Source: Steinernema hermaphroditum
Lineage: Eukaryota > Nematoda > Chromadorea > Rhabditida > Steinernematidae
Assembly (NCBI GenBank): GCA_030435675.1
Contig: CM059622.1
Location: 5,952,001 to 6,016,000 of the forward strand
Reading direction: 5' to 3'
Length of the DNA: 64,000 nt
Part shown: piece after piece, positions 1-12,603 of the stretch
How the letters are laid out: each line of letters begins with the position of its first letter
Position numbering within the stretch: position 1 is the first letter of the stretch
The notes under the pieces: generated by a model
What the model was told of the DNA's origin: nothing
What the model saw: only the letters and a program-made list of their open reading frames with translations
Database searches by the model: none
Translations under genes and position numbers: made by a program

Positions 1-489
1 CTTGCATCTTAAATAGGCAAAAACTAGACACAGACAGTCAAATGAGATAAGCGGTTTACAGAGACGTAGACATAGAACAGGTGGTCGTGTTGGGACCAGA
101 CCTGTCCCTACTTCCGAGCCATATAGCGTCTATTTCTACTACGTTCAATTAGTGGAATTATGCATTTTGTGAAGCCAGTCACCAAATTCGACAGTAAGAC
201 TTGCAAGGCCTATCATCTGGCACTTACCCGAGGTGAACCACACTGTTTGTTTGTTTATTCGATAACTTATCCAATAGGACATACTATTCAGATCACTGCG
301 GGCAAATCTCAAAACAAAGTCTCTCAGAATATTCTGGCCAGGCGACTCTTCGGCTCCACGGTCGCGAATCTGGCGGTCATCACACGGGAAGGCGACCTCA
401 TTGGACTTCTTCTTCTGCCATTGGCACCGACGATCTGGTCTGCCCTCGTGGCCGCGTTCATCTCGGCGTCGCTGAGGGTCTCTTGGGCG
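1..489. other. Left flank without a recognised gene
   Basis: No coding region was recognised. A plus-strand open frame at 160-510 overlaps the minus-strand last exon of the neighbouring gene and has no splice or family support, so it is not called. Confidence 0.5.
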
Positions 490-1862
490 TCAAGCGACTT
501 CGGCTTCTAAAAGGGACAATCGAGGGTGAAGGCGAAAGTGGGGACTCGCCTTGAACGCGCTCGGAGACGTTTCATTCGCGTCGGCGCGCGCACTTTCGCG
601 CAGCGGAACGGCGATTCCTAAAGGAGAAGTGGGTCAGTGCGTGCCGCGGCGTCAATGGGGCGTTTACCTGAGACGCAGTAGGTGCCCTGCTGGTTGAGGC
701 GTCCGTCCACCGTCTTCAGGAAGACCACCTCGTAGCGGCCGTTGCCCTGGGGGCGCGCGTTCGCCGCCGCGCACTCCATCAGCGCGCACTTCTCCGCCGC
801 CGACGCCGTCGTCTCGTTCCTCGACGTCGACAACGCCTCGCCCGTGCACACCTAAACACACACACCGGGGTTACGGTAGCTGAGAGGTGCGGCGCGCCTG
901 GTTGTAGTAGGTCATGTAGTTGAAGTCGACCTTCTCCTCTTCTTCCTGCTCCTTCAGAATCGCCGCGTACTCCTGACTCGACGCCTCCAGAGGCGCTTCC
1001 GTATACGAAGCGATCTTCGTGGCGGGAGTCGTGTAGATACCGTACTCCTCTGTGGAGACTTCGGTGTCGTAGACGGACTCGGTCGCCTTCACGTGGTACT
1101 CGGGCACGGTACCGTAGTTGTCGAGGTTTCCCGCCTTGAAGACGTCTTCGTCGGGCTTGTAGATCTCTTTGGACTCGGTCTCAGAAGGCGCGGCGGGAGC
1201 CACCTCGTACTCAGGGAGGTACTGTGAGGGTTCCGGGGTCTGGGCCGGAGGGGGTGCAGGGAGGTAGTTAACCACCTGGGGCTGAGGCGCCTCGGGCACG
1301 ATGGGCTTCACGTAGCCGAGCTTCGAGGTCTGGTCGATGTAGGTGGGCTGCTCCACACTGGGCTGCTCCACGGAGTTATAGCTGATCTCCTGAGGGTAGG
1401 AGGGCTGAATGAGCGTTGGATACTGGTTCTGCACGGCGGGAAGCGGCGGCGGAGGCGGTGCAGGCACGTAGGAGGCGTAGGAGCCCGAGTAGGAGATCGG
1501 AGCGGGCGCCGGAGCCGGCGCAACGGCGGCGTATCCACAAGAGGCTGTGGGACAGGGTAGAGGAGCAGGGGCCGGAACATAGACCGGAGCGGGAGGGGGC
1601 GGTGGAGGGGGAGCCGGGGCGACGTATGCTGGAAGGGAGAAAGTGACCTTGGAGCCGAAAAGAGGACCCTACCGTCTTGTGAGAAGCTAGTCGGAGGCGG
1701 CGGACACGCTCCACAAGTGGATCCACCGGTGCAGCCACAGGCGTTGGGCACACCTAAAGTCGCAAATTTAAATGTCTCGACGGGGGTTCGCTTGGGGTCA
1801 CCTGAGGGGATGCAGGCGAAAGCGAGGGCGAGTAGCGAGGCGGCGACGATCAGCGATCGCAT
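490..1862 (-). CDS. Secreted proline/tyrosine-rich protein, 357 aa
   Basis: Exons on the minus strand: 1862-1802, 1753-1673, 1628-898, 851-668, 506-490. The N-terminus is a signal peptide (MRSLIVAASLLALAFA). A Cys-rich stretch follows (CGCTGGSTCGACPPPP), then a long Pro/Ala/Tyr/Glu-rich region, then a C-terminal module with four spaced Cys ending in QGTYCV. This layout resembles nematode cuticle or ground-like (GRL) secreted proteins, but the ground-like match is only suggestive. Exon 3 cannot join exon 4 in frame through the GT at 874-873. A GC donor at 897-896 gives a 46-nt intron and keeps phase, and that version is used. A TATA box lies about 45 bp upstream of the ATG. The extracellular role is inferred; no enzyme motif is seen. 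Confidence 0.6.
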
Positions 1863-2601
1863 CGTCGACGTCTTCTGAAGTGAGGAGGAAAGTGATCGCC
1901 CGTTTTATACGCAAATTCGCTTCACGCGCGATTGGCCACGGGCGCCGTTTGGCGCAACGTTGGTCAGTGGGTCAGAAGGAGGACGTCGTGGTCAGGAAAG
2001 GGAAGGCGCAAAAAGGGGCCGTAACGGGCAGCGTTCCCTGGGGCAATTAGGGTGGGACCGGCAAAAAGCGGCGAGGAATGCTCGAGGCGGAGACGACTAT
2101 CCGAGACGCTCCGAGGGACGACGAGTGGCGACGGAGTGGACGTCGCTGGGATTAGGCTCCATTCGGAGGGCTGAGCGAGGAGAAGACGCGCGAAAAGAGG
2201 ATTCGGTAAGGGGATTAGACGATCGCGTGGCGACGTTCGAAATCGAAAGCGGATCCGCCGGAGTTGGGGGAGGGGGCGATGTTGCAAATCGCGTTTGAAT
2301 TCTTGGAGACCGCGGGCGGAGATGGGTGGAAAGCGCCTGTCACCGAGGATTAGGAGAAAGTGACGCCGAGGGGACTGGACGCCGAGGAATGCCTTTGTGA
2401 GTCAACGCATTGGAGGCAATGCTTATCCATTAAGTGGTCAATTTCCGAATATCTGGTGGATGTGAATCATGCATTTTCGGATAATATGCTCATCTTCGAT
2501 TTCGATGAAGTTAAGCAAGGTTTAAGATGTATTTCAAAGTGACACTCATTGGATGAATAGTAGTGAAAGACGAATGAGAGTGGTGTGGAACGTTCCTCGT
2601 T
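1863..2601. other. Intergenic
   Basis: Apart from the TATA box at 1903-1909 I see no gene. It separates the 5' end of the proline-rich gene from the 3' end of the AMPK gene. Confidence 0.5.
1903..1909 (-). promoter_or_regulatory. TATA box of the proline-rich secreted gene
   Basis: On the minus strand the sequence reads GTATAAAAC, 41-47 bp before the ATG at 1862. A TATA box this close leaves a very short 5' leader, which suits a highly expressed structural gene. Confidence 0.55.
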
Positions 2602-4836
<2,235 letters not shown>

Positions 4837-5528
4837 GCTGCAACAACGCGGAACTGGAGGAGACGGGAACGAAGTCGCCGCGCGCCGTATATCGACTGAT
4901 CGGGGGCCACTCGGGGTGGCTAGGGGAGCGCGGCGCGGAACCTTTGGTGGCGGGCCGCGAGGAATGCGCCGGAAGGGCCCCTTCTGTAGTCGCGACGCGC
5001 AAAAAGTTGCACTTTCGCGCGTGCAGCCGCTGAGGAATGCGATCGGCGCCGATTGGACGCGCGCTGCAGAGGCATCGAAGATCGGGAGGGGATCAGGCGG
5101 GGCGGGGATGATGGCCCTTTGAGGCGTTTTTTGGTGTTTGGCCACGACTGGCGATGATCTGTGGCTCTCTAAGTGTGGAAGTCAACCCAGTACACATTTC
5201 TTCTGTCGCCTGCAAGGCAGTGGAAAGCAAATATTTCAGTCCTGGAAGAACGTGATTGCATAATGTGCTGCAAACAATGATTTAAACAGCCAATGTGATA
5301 CAGTACACTGCGTGATAACATCGATAAGTGCTCCTGTCCGGTTTTCCCTGAATTTGATGTCACTCTCGACAGTGTCTGCAGACAGATGCGCCAATTGTCC
5401 TTTCAGACATGTCTACGGCGACCGAGTGAGAGATAGCGAGTGTGAAGGCTCATTTCACTCACTGATAACACTCTGAACGAGTCGGTCGCCTGCCACCCGA
5501 TCTTAAAGTGTCCAGCGAAGCCATCGTC
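4837..5528. other. Intergenic between divergent genes
   Basis: This should hold the promoters of the AMPK gene (minus) and the small membrane protein (plus). A pyrimidine-poor TTAAAG just before 5509 could be a trans-splice acceptor for the latter. Nothing else is recognised. Confidence 0.4.
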
Positions 5529-5955
5529 ATGCTTGGGCTGATCGTCTTCGCCGTGATCCACGCGCTCGCGCTCCTGGCGCCCCTCGTGTCGATGAACGCC
5601 TTCTGCTCCTCAAAGAAGAAGTCGCCTGAAGCTGCCCCGGGCGCCAAACCAGGTGCTCCCGCTGCTGCTCCTGCCGGAGGTGCGGCCGCTCCAGCCGCAG
5701 CCAAACCCGGTGCTCCAGCTGCCGCTGCGAAGCCGGTGAGTTTCTGTTCTCAAGTTGGATTGGGTAATTCTCTGAGAATTTCAGGAAGAAAAGAAGCCAG
5801 AAGAGAAGAAGGGCGACGAGGCGAAATCGAAGATGGGCGAGGCGAAGTCGAAGATGGGTGAGGCGAAGTCGAAAATGGGCGAGGCGACTCAGAAGGCAGA
5901 CGCGGCCGACGGCGGCGACAACTATGAGGACGTTAACGTCGGAGATGGCGCTTAA
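5529..5955 (+). CDS. Small single-span membrane protein with MGEAKSK repeats
   Basis: Two exons, 5529-5735 and 5785-5955, give 125 aa. The N-terminal 25 residues are a strong hydrophobic segment (MLGLIVFAVIHALALLAPLV). It is followed by a Lys/Pro/Ala/Gly-rich region and three near-identical 7-residue units of type KSKMGEA in the second exon, ending with an acidic tail. I know no enzymatic domain with this make-up. The N-terminal helix could anchor it in a membrane or act as a signal peptide, leaving a charged low-complexity tail. An in-frame GTG at 5508 lies upstream, but the first ATG (5529) is preferred. A polyadenylation signal AATAAA sits at 5993-5998. Confidence 0.7.
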
Positions 5956-5992
5956 GAAGACCATGACGAAACGATCTGATCTGATACGGGCT

Positions 5993-5998
5993 AATAAA
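5993..5998 (+). terminator. Polyadenylation signal
   Basis: A canonical AATAAA lies 38 bp after the stop codon of the small membrane protein gene. Confidence 0.6.
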
Positions 5999-6150
5999 AA
6001 TTTTCATCGGAATGAGTTTGTTTCCGTCGGTGCTTTCTGTGTATCTTCCTTTAATTGAGTTGTAGCCGATGAGGGGGACTCATTCGCTTCATTTATGGGA
6101 TGGAGTATCACTCGCTATCACCGAAGGGAAGCAGAAAAGATAAGCAGATG

Positions 6151-7323
6151 TTATTTGTCGACAAATTCGAATCCGTAACTTCCGGAAATTGGAGTAATCT
6201 TCCGCTCTGTCGTGACCTTGTCCGTCGAAAGGAAAATAGAAGAGCGAGGCTCTGTACCTCTTGAGCGACAGAACAGGAGATATCGTAGTCCCGTAGAGAG
6301 GGTCTTGCGCATACAGGAGCCAAGCTCTGAATGCTTCCAGCCGTAGATGAAGATGTTGGTGGAGGCGTTGAATCCGCTCCCGAAGGCGACCAGAAAGGAA
6401 AGGTAGCCGAAGACGGCCGGAGAAGCACCGAGAAGATTCCCGGCGACGATGGAGAAGTTGGGGACGCACCAGAGGAGGAAGTAGGAGACGAGAACGGCGG
6501 TGATCGTCCGGAAGAGAGTCCGCTGCGTCGCCGAGTGGATCGTCTGGATGCGCGTCTTGTAGACGACAAAAATGGTGATGTAAAGGGCTGAATGAATGAA
6601 CCGTCGAACATAATCCACCGTAGCTGTACCATAGATCAGAAGAGTAAAGATGGTGGAGAAGAAGTTCCAGTAGGAGATGTACCAGAGGGGAATTGAGCTC
6701 CCGAAGGCGCACAACGCGGTCTGGTCATCCCATCGGAGGTCGAAGTAGACGAGGGAGGTGCCGAGGAGGGAGAAGATTGCGCAGAGGACGAAGCGGAAGG
6801 TGGCGAAGCGAAGAGTCTCCTGAAGCGAAAATCAGGGCTGTGCAGGGAGGCGAGGCGAAAGTACCGAGTTACGGTAGAAGAGGGGGAACTGGATGCAGAG
6901 GAAGCGGTCGAAGGCGATCGCCATCATCGTCGCCTGGCTGAGGTGGATGGCGAAGACAGCCAGAATGCCGATGGTGAGGCAGTCGCCTTTGCGGAATATG
7001 GTAGTGTTCAGACGGTTGAATACTATCGTAGCGGTGGCGCGGATGCCCACTCCAACGCCTGAATGTTTAGTCATCAAAGGTGGTGGTTAGGAGTGCGCCC
7101 TTTGGCTTATTCGTGGATGATCTTCCTACTGCACTTCCCATCAAAACTCACCGATAAGAAGGTCGGCCAGGGCCAATTGGGCGAAAAGCAAATTCGCTCC
7201 GCGCTGTCGGAGTTTTCGATTCTTCAACACCACGAACAGAATGAGAGCGTTTCCCAGCACGGCGGCCACCATGACGACCAGTCGGAGTACCGAAATTGCG
7301 ATGTGCTGCTCGATAGAGTGCAT
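6151..7323 (-). CDS. srsx-like seven-transmembrane receptor 1 (A), 330 aa
   Basis: Exons: 7323-7152, 7058-6865, 6819-6630, 6587-6151. Exon 1 carries TM1-2 (LGNALILFVVL, FAQLALADLLIG), exon 2 carries TM3 ending in AFDRFLCIQFP, exon 3 carries TM4-5, and exon 4 carries TM6-7 with NIFIYGWKHSEL in place of NPxxY. The Cys in TM3 and the Cys in the second extracellular loop can form the usual disulfide. This is the srsx pattern of nematode chemosensory GPCRs; ligand and cell type are unknown. The last intron (6629-6588) is 42 nt and stop-free, so it could be missed by gene finders. It has the longest basic/Ser-rich tail of the cluster. Confidence 0.85.
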
Positions 7324-9876
7324 GTCTCACTGGAAATCGATCAAACTGGATACTGTAGGCCTACAAAACAAAGAATGAGGCCTAACGACCGAAAAAATCT
7401 GTGCAGATAATGAAACGTTGCAGATGGAAGCAAATAAAGGCTCACGGCGTCTTCGGAGTCTCTTAAGGGCGCCGGCGACAACGTGGGACGCACATGCGGC
7501 GTCATAAACGACCTAATGAGCTTAAAGATCAGTCGAGCCCTCGCGAAGCCATTTGTGCAGCGGAGGACAAACACGGATTCGCTCAAATTTGGGGCAAAGG
7601 GGATTGGCGCGGCTAAGCGGTGCTAAGCGGAGATCGAATTACGCGAACTTTAGTTTGCCGGAGTGACTCTAATGGAGTTGATTAGGCGTCGAGTTTGCAG
7701 CCTTCCACAGACAATGGGAGACGTCTAAAATAGAGGTCTCTTAGAACGTCTATTCTGACTTTCCACGTTCTCAAAAGCAATAAAAAGTGTGTTAGAGAGA
7801 TCAGATGTGATAAAATGCAAAGAAGTCTACCATACCCTATGGATCTGCACATTATATCTACCCACTACCCTCACGATAATTAAGTAAAAACTGCTATCAA
7901 GCAATGTCAATGTCGAATGATCACAACATAACTTTCGTTCTATGGATTTACCCTTGACGACGATTTAGATGTTTGAATTAAATTTCAATTAAATTGCCTG
8001 CCAGATCCTTACTATTGGGCTGATCCATAAAAAATGGCCGATTATTTTTTGATAATTTACTGAGACAAAACAGGAAGATTTCAGTCAAGGTATTCATCAC
8101 TCTTATGTACAACTTCAGCCCACTTTATGGCCAACATCCTGATTCCTCAATCGTGAAATACGAGGGTTTAAAACCGAAAAATATTTTTCGTCCAATTTTC
8201 GACTTTTTCACATTATTTTGAGTGGCTTTCTCTGATATCTTCATTTACGGATGCGTACAGATGTCAGTAAGATAGAGCTAAGAGAGCTCTATACGAACAG
8301 CAAACAGGAGTCTCACAGCTCAAAGTGGAGAGACATTGTGACGGTCAATTTGGAAACACATGGTCTCGGTTAGTCTGACTTTTTGGTAATCCGAGGGTCA
8401 TTTTTTTCACATTTGGACTTTATTTCCGTGAAGTAGAAAAGAGCTCGTGAAGTCACTATGTGGGCATGGTAGCTGTGAGCGATGGCTATCTGCTGCATGT
8501 CCCCGTTCCTTATTATATTACTTAACCATTTGGAAACAGTGAAGTTAACGGAACATTGGTGATCCGAAAAGGCCATCTTTTTGAGATTAGCCCATGCTGT
8601 GATAAACGACGAGCGCAGCGATAGGTGCATTCGGTAGGGAGGACCCAAATATGTATGTGATATAAGGCAGTCACCGTCCATCACACAAATGTTAATATAG
8701 GAAGTCCATACATCACTTCGCATTTTGCTCTCTCGAGGTGCCAAAAAAAATGACCATCGTGAAAGAATGGACCTCTAACGCAAAGAGGAATGTAACTTGC
8801 AAGCCGCCAATCATGATGTAGGGCGAGAGATAACTGTTCTCAGTAACGCGCCCATCGGTTATGCCCTAGGAGTAAACGTCGTGAAATTATGACACGTTTA
8901 CAACATCGGCCATTTTTTATGGATCAACGGTATATATCATTGGACTTCATTCGTATTTAACGATGATTTCACCTATTCAGGCAAAGGTAACCCCATCGCT
9001 GTGTTATGATTTACGCATAACAACAATAACCACGCATTTTCCCATCATTTATTGCTTGTTCTTATTTCCAGCTTGCGTCGTTTGGTTGGAAGTCTTTTAA
9101 CGATCTGTTTACAGCTTCCAGCTATCATGACCTCTGCAGAATGTGGTTTATTCTTGGTAGCCCTGTCGTGTCCGTAGGACACCGAGTTCGCCGCTCAAGG
9201 GCATGTGTGGAAATCCCGTGTTAAGCTCATGCTGATAGTAATCTTTTATTGGGGGAAGTAGAGAGATACGTTTCAATAAGACGATGGGGATGGGTAGAAA
9301 TAAGGAGGGGGACGGTGGCGGATGCCAGAGGAGACAGAGAGGCGCCGAGGCGCTGACCCGCGGAGAGCGGCAAACTGGTTGCAACAACTCTCTCTGCGAA
9401 CTGCCTGTCGCCATCTTTTATAGGCAGTCTCTGGAAGCGCGGAAGCGCCGGGGCGGAGCCCCGACAGCCCTTCGACAAGGACTCATTCGGCCCACATACG
9501 GACTTTGATAGTCGAGATGCTCATCTGACCATGTCGTTTCCTTAACATGAAATGACCCATAGCGTTTCGAAGTCCTTTACTTCACCTCAGAGGAAAACGT
9601 TCTGTCTCCGTCTGCTCTGCTCATCGCCTCTTCGATGCTGCTGATCGTAGGACTGAGGACTGACGTGATTATGGAAAATACCTTTTACAAGAACTTGTTC
9701 GAGTCGATTTTTGTTGTTTCCTCTGGGAGTTCGTCTCTTTTCTTCAAACTTCGTTTCGAAAGTGCATGACGTTTGTAGGAAGCGCGATTTGTATAATGAT
9801 TATGGGAGTCTAGGTCACTTTAGGCTTTATGGCGTAAGGACATTGGAAGCCGTAAACAACACATCGAATACAAAAA
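7324..9876. other. Gene-poor stretch with an inverted-repeat element
   Basis: Apart from the element at 8021-8926 there is only AT-rich sequence and unsupported short frames. No gene with splice or family support was found. Confidence 0.5.
8021..8926. mobile_element. Non-autonomous DNA element with 22-bp terminal inverted repeats
   Basis: Left end 8021-8042 and right end 8905-8926 are exact reverse complements (TGATCCATAAAAAATGGCCG plus two more bases). The span is 906 bp. One minus-strand open frame (8370-8744, 124 aa) lies inside. I recognise no transposase motif in it, so it is not called as a gene. TA flanks are absent. The element class is undecided. Confidence 0.65.
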
Positions 9877-11377
9877 CTAGGCGTGAGTCACATGAGTGGC
9901 GGGGGCGAGGTGAGACATGGAAGGCCGACTCGCGGTCGCCGTCACAATCGACGCTTTCTCACCCTTCAGGACTCTCCTCATGTGGCCACGGAGTTCCGGG
10001 TGCTTCCAGCCGTAGATGAGGACGTTGGTGGCGGAGTTGACGCCGCTGAGGAGGCCGATGAGCGAGGAGTTGTAGCCGAGCACCGTCTCCGACAGGCCGA
10101 TGTTCTTGAAGACCACGTAGAGGACGTTCGGGATGCACCAGAAGAAAAAGTAGGAGACGAGCACGGCCGTCATCGTGATGAAGATCGCCTTTTGGACCGC
10201 CGAGTTCCCGAAGGAAGAGCTCTGTTGGCGCGTGAAGAGGACGTAGATGGCGATGTATATCGCTGAAAATGAACAAATTCTCTACCCAGCGAATCCCCAG
10301 AACTGACCGTAGATGAACAGAGTGAAGAAGCAGGCCAGGAAGACCCAGTAGTGCTGCGCGTACCAAGGGGCGAGCGACCTTCCCGTCGAGCAGACGGCGA
10401 TTCTGTCGTCTCCACGTTGGCCGATTCCGACGAAAGCAACTCCAGTCATGGCGGCGGAGAAGCCAAAACAGACGGAAAAACGGATAAACGCGAAGGTCAT
10501 CGTCTCCTGGAACTGAAGCTCCCATGAAAAGACGAAGAGTGCCCGAAGACTACCAGATTTCGATAGAGGATAGGGAACTTGATGCAGAGGAGACGATCGA
10601 CGGCGATGGCCAGCATGGTCAGCTGGCTCATATGTATCCCGAGGAGTCCAGGGATTCCCAGATAGAGGCAAAGACGTTTCGTGTAGTCGTGGTAGTTGAA
10701 AGCGTTGAAGAGGACGATTGAGAGTCCGCGCACTCCCGATTCGGTTCCTGAAGTGTCTCTTGCAAAGAGATATGGGATTCAAAGGGATGTAGGGCCATCT
10801 CAGATTCAAGCAAGCAACTTCCAAAAAAGTGCGAAATGAACGTGTTTCCCAGAAACGATAGAAAGTAAAGGTCGACGTAGTGCACCAAACATCAATGAAT
10901 GGTAGGGGCTAGATATGTTATTAGAGTCTTGAAATTTCGACCAATTTCTTCGATCTTTCGATCTCGATCCCGAGATTCGATGAAATTTCGAGCAAGTAAC
11001 ATCTCTGGTAAAGGTTTGCAAAATGAAACTTGTTCTCTTACGACCGGTCTCCCTCCGCTCCGTCTATTTTTCGGCACATACAGGTATAAAATGGGACAAT
11101 GACGAGAATGGACAAAGATAAAATGGGAGAACACCAAATTTTTTCTTGAAAATGGTCCCTTTTGTCATGATCACATGATCACGGCCATTGGTAACTCACC
11201 GGTGATGAAGTCAGCTATGGACAGCTGAGCGAACAAAAGATTGGCGCCCTTCTTCCGAAGATTTCTCTGTGCGAACACGATGAAGAGGATCAAGGTGTTG
11301 CCGGAAACAGCGGCTATCCAGATGAAGATACGGAAACAGGAGACGGCGACGTGTTCGTCGATGGCGCCCATCGGCAT
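9877..11377 (-). CDS. srsx-like receptor 2 (B), 318 aa
   Basis: Exons: 11377-11200, 10747-10554, 10506-10308, 10262-9877. TM3 ends AVDRLLCIKFP. TM6 has FFFWCIPN, and TM7 ends NVLIYGWKHPEL. Intron 1 is 452 bp, while introns 2 and 3 are short. Two start codons are possible, two residues apart (11377, 11371). The second aligns with its paralogues (M-x-x-IDEH), and the first is listed as the outer limit. The C-tail is Ser/Thr/Ala/His-rich. Confidence 0.83.
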
Positions 11378-12603
11378 TCCTCGAGAGGACAACGACTCAG
11401 ATAGGCTGTTAAGCACGCTGTTAACCAAGTGCCTGAGAGCGTCAACGAGGGGCGTAGGACTCCAAGTTCAGGATTTGACGTGGGAATGTGTAGAAAAAAA
11501 AAGTGGAAAAGAGGTTTAGGTTTGAGAGAAGTGAAGGATAAGGATCAAGGAAATAAGGACGATTTCCTTGTGGGAGAATGAGAGACTTCTGAAAGAACTG
11601 CAAAAGGAGGAGAAAACATTATTTCCCTACTGGATCGAAATACACACGGCGCCAAATGTTCCTCCCATAAGCACAAGACGTTATTGTATTTTGCACTTTT
11701 TCTTTTGTGCATTGATTGAGAGGCCGACTAAAAACTGTTATGCATAACAGACGAGAATGAAAGAAGGGGACAGAGATCGATATCGCGTTTTATGTGAACT
11801 GAAAGAATAACCCTGGTGCTTAATTACTTCTACTTTATCTTTATGTACTTTTTTACCTTTAAGAAAATTTACGAGAAGATTTATTGATCCTTTCAATGTG
11901 TCAAAATGAAAAAAAAAATCTTTGAAAGGGGCTCAGCAAAGAAGAGAAGTCCTTGAATAGGATGTAGATGGCGAGAAAATATCTGTTGTAGTGACTGGCA
12001 CATTTTGAGCTGTATTTTTTTTTTGCTTTCGAGAATGTTTAATTTTAAAAAATTGATTAGTCCGTGAATCAGAAGCATTTCGCCTTGTGTGACACCAAAC
12101 AATAGACAATAAGAGGATGTCTTTTGTAGACAGAGAAGACTAATTGGTACTTTCGAGTCAGTAAAGAAAAGAAGGAATAGGATGTAGATGGCGAGAAAAT
12201 AGTGGTTGTGCTGGCTGACACATTTCTGAGGAAGTAATTTTAGAAACTTCTAGGAGTTTCCGCAAAGTAACAGACGCGGTGGGACTGACTACTGTACTTT
12301 GAGCTTTTGGAGAATATTCAGCGAAACGTGAGATAGTAGCCTCGATGTCGATGCATTCAGGGAATTATAAATTTGTAGAATTATATGAATTACTGAGAAA
12401 TATTGCGTAAAGATGCTGAAGTTTAACCATCCAAAAAAGCACTTTTTTAGAAAGTTTTAGACATCTGCATTTTGGAACGATAGACTTGGCCAGCACTGAA
12501 CAATCGACCCCTTTGTGCGCAAGATTGAATGACACTTTTAGTGATGATACATTTTCATTCTTTAAGTTTATGTAACTATTTTATGCAAATGATAAAACAA
12601 AAG
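11378..12603. other. Gap between receptors B and C
   Basis: It holds no intact gene. Two short copies of a receptor exon-4 start (11955-12005 and 12175-12225) are described separately. The rest is AT-rich. Confidence 0.5.
11955..12225 (-). pseudogene. Two relics of a receptor exon 4
   Basis: A 26-bp core is identical at 11955-11980 and 12175-12200, with similar flanks to 12005 and 12225. On the minus strand it translates to FLAIYILF, right after an AG acceptor. That is the start of exon 4 in the neighbouring receptors (for example VAYIAIYVLF). No TM6-7 follows, so these are fragments, probably left by a lost receptor and a local duplication. Confidence 0.45.

Noticed and set aside
160..510. 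Plus-strand open frame of 116 codons
   Set aside because: It overlaps the last minus-strand exon of the proline-rich gene and has no splice or family support.
4837..5145. In-frame N-terminal extension of the AMPK gene
   Set aside because: It is Pro/Arg-rich and not like any AMPK N-terminus; the ATG at 4836 fits the family.
8370..8744. 124-aa minus-strand frame inside the inverted-repeat element
   Set aside because: No transposase or other domain could be recognised, so it is kept only as part of the element.
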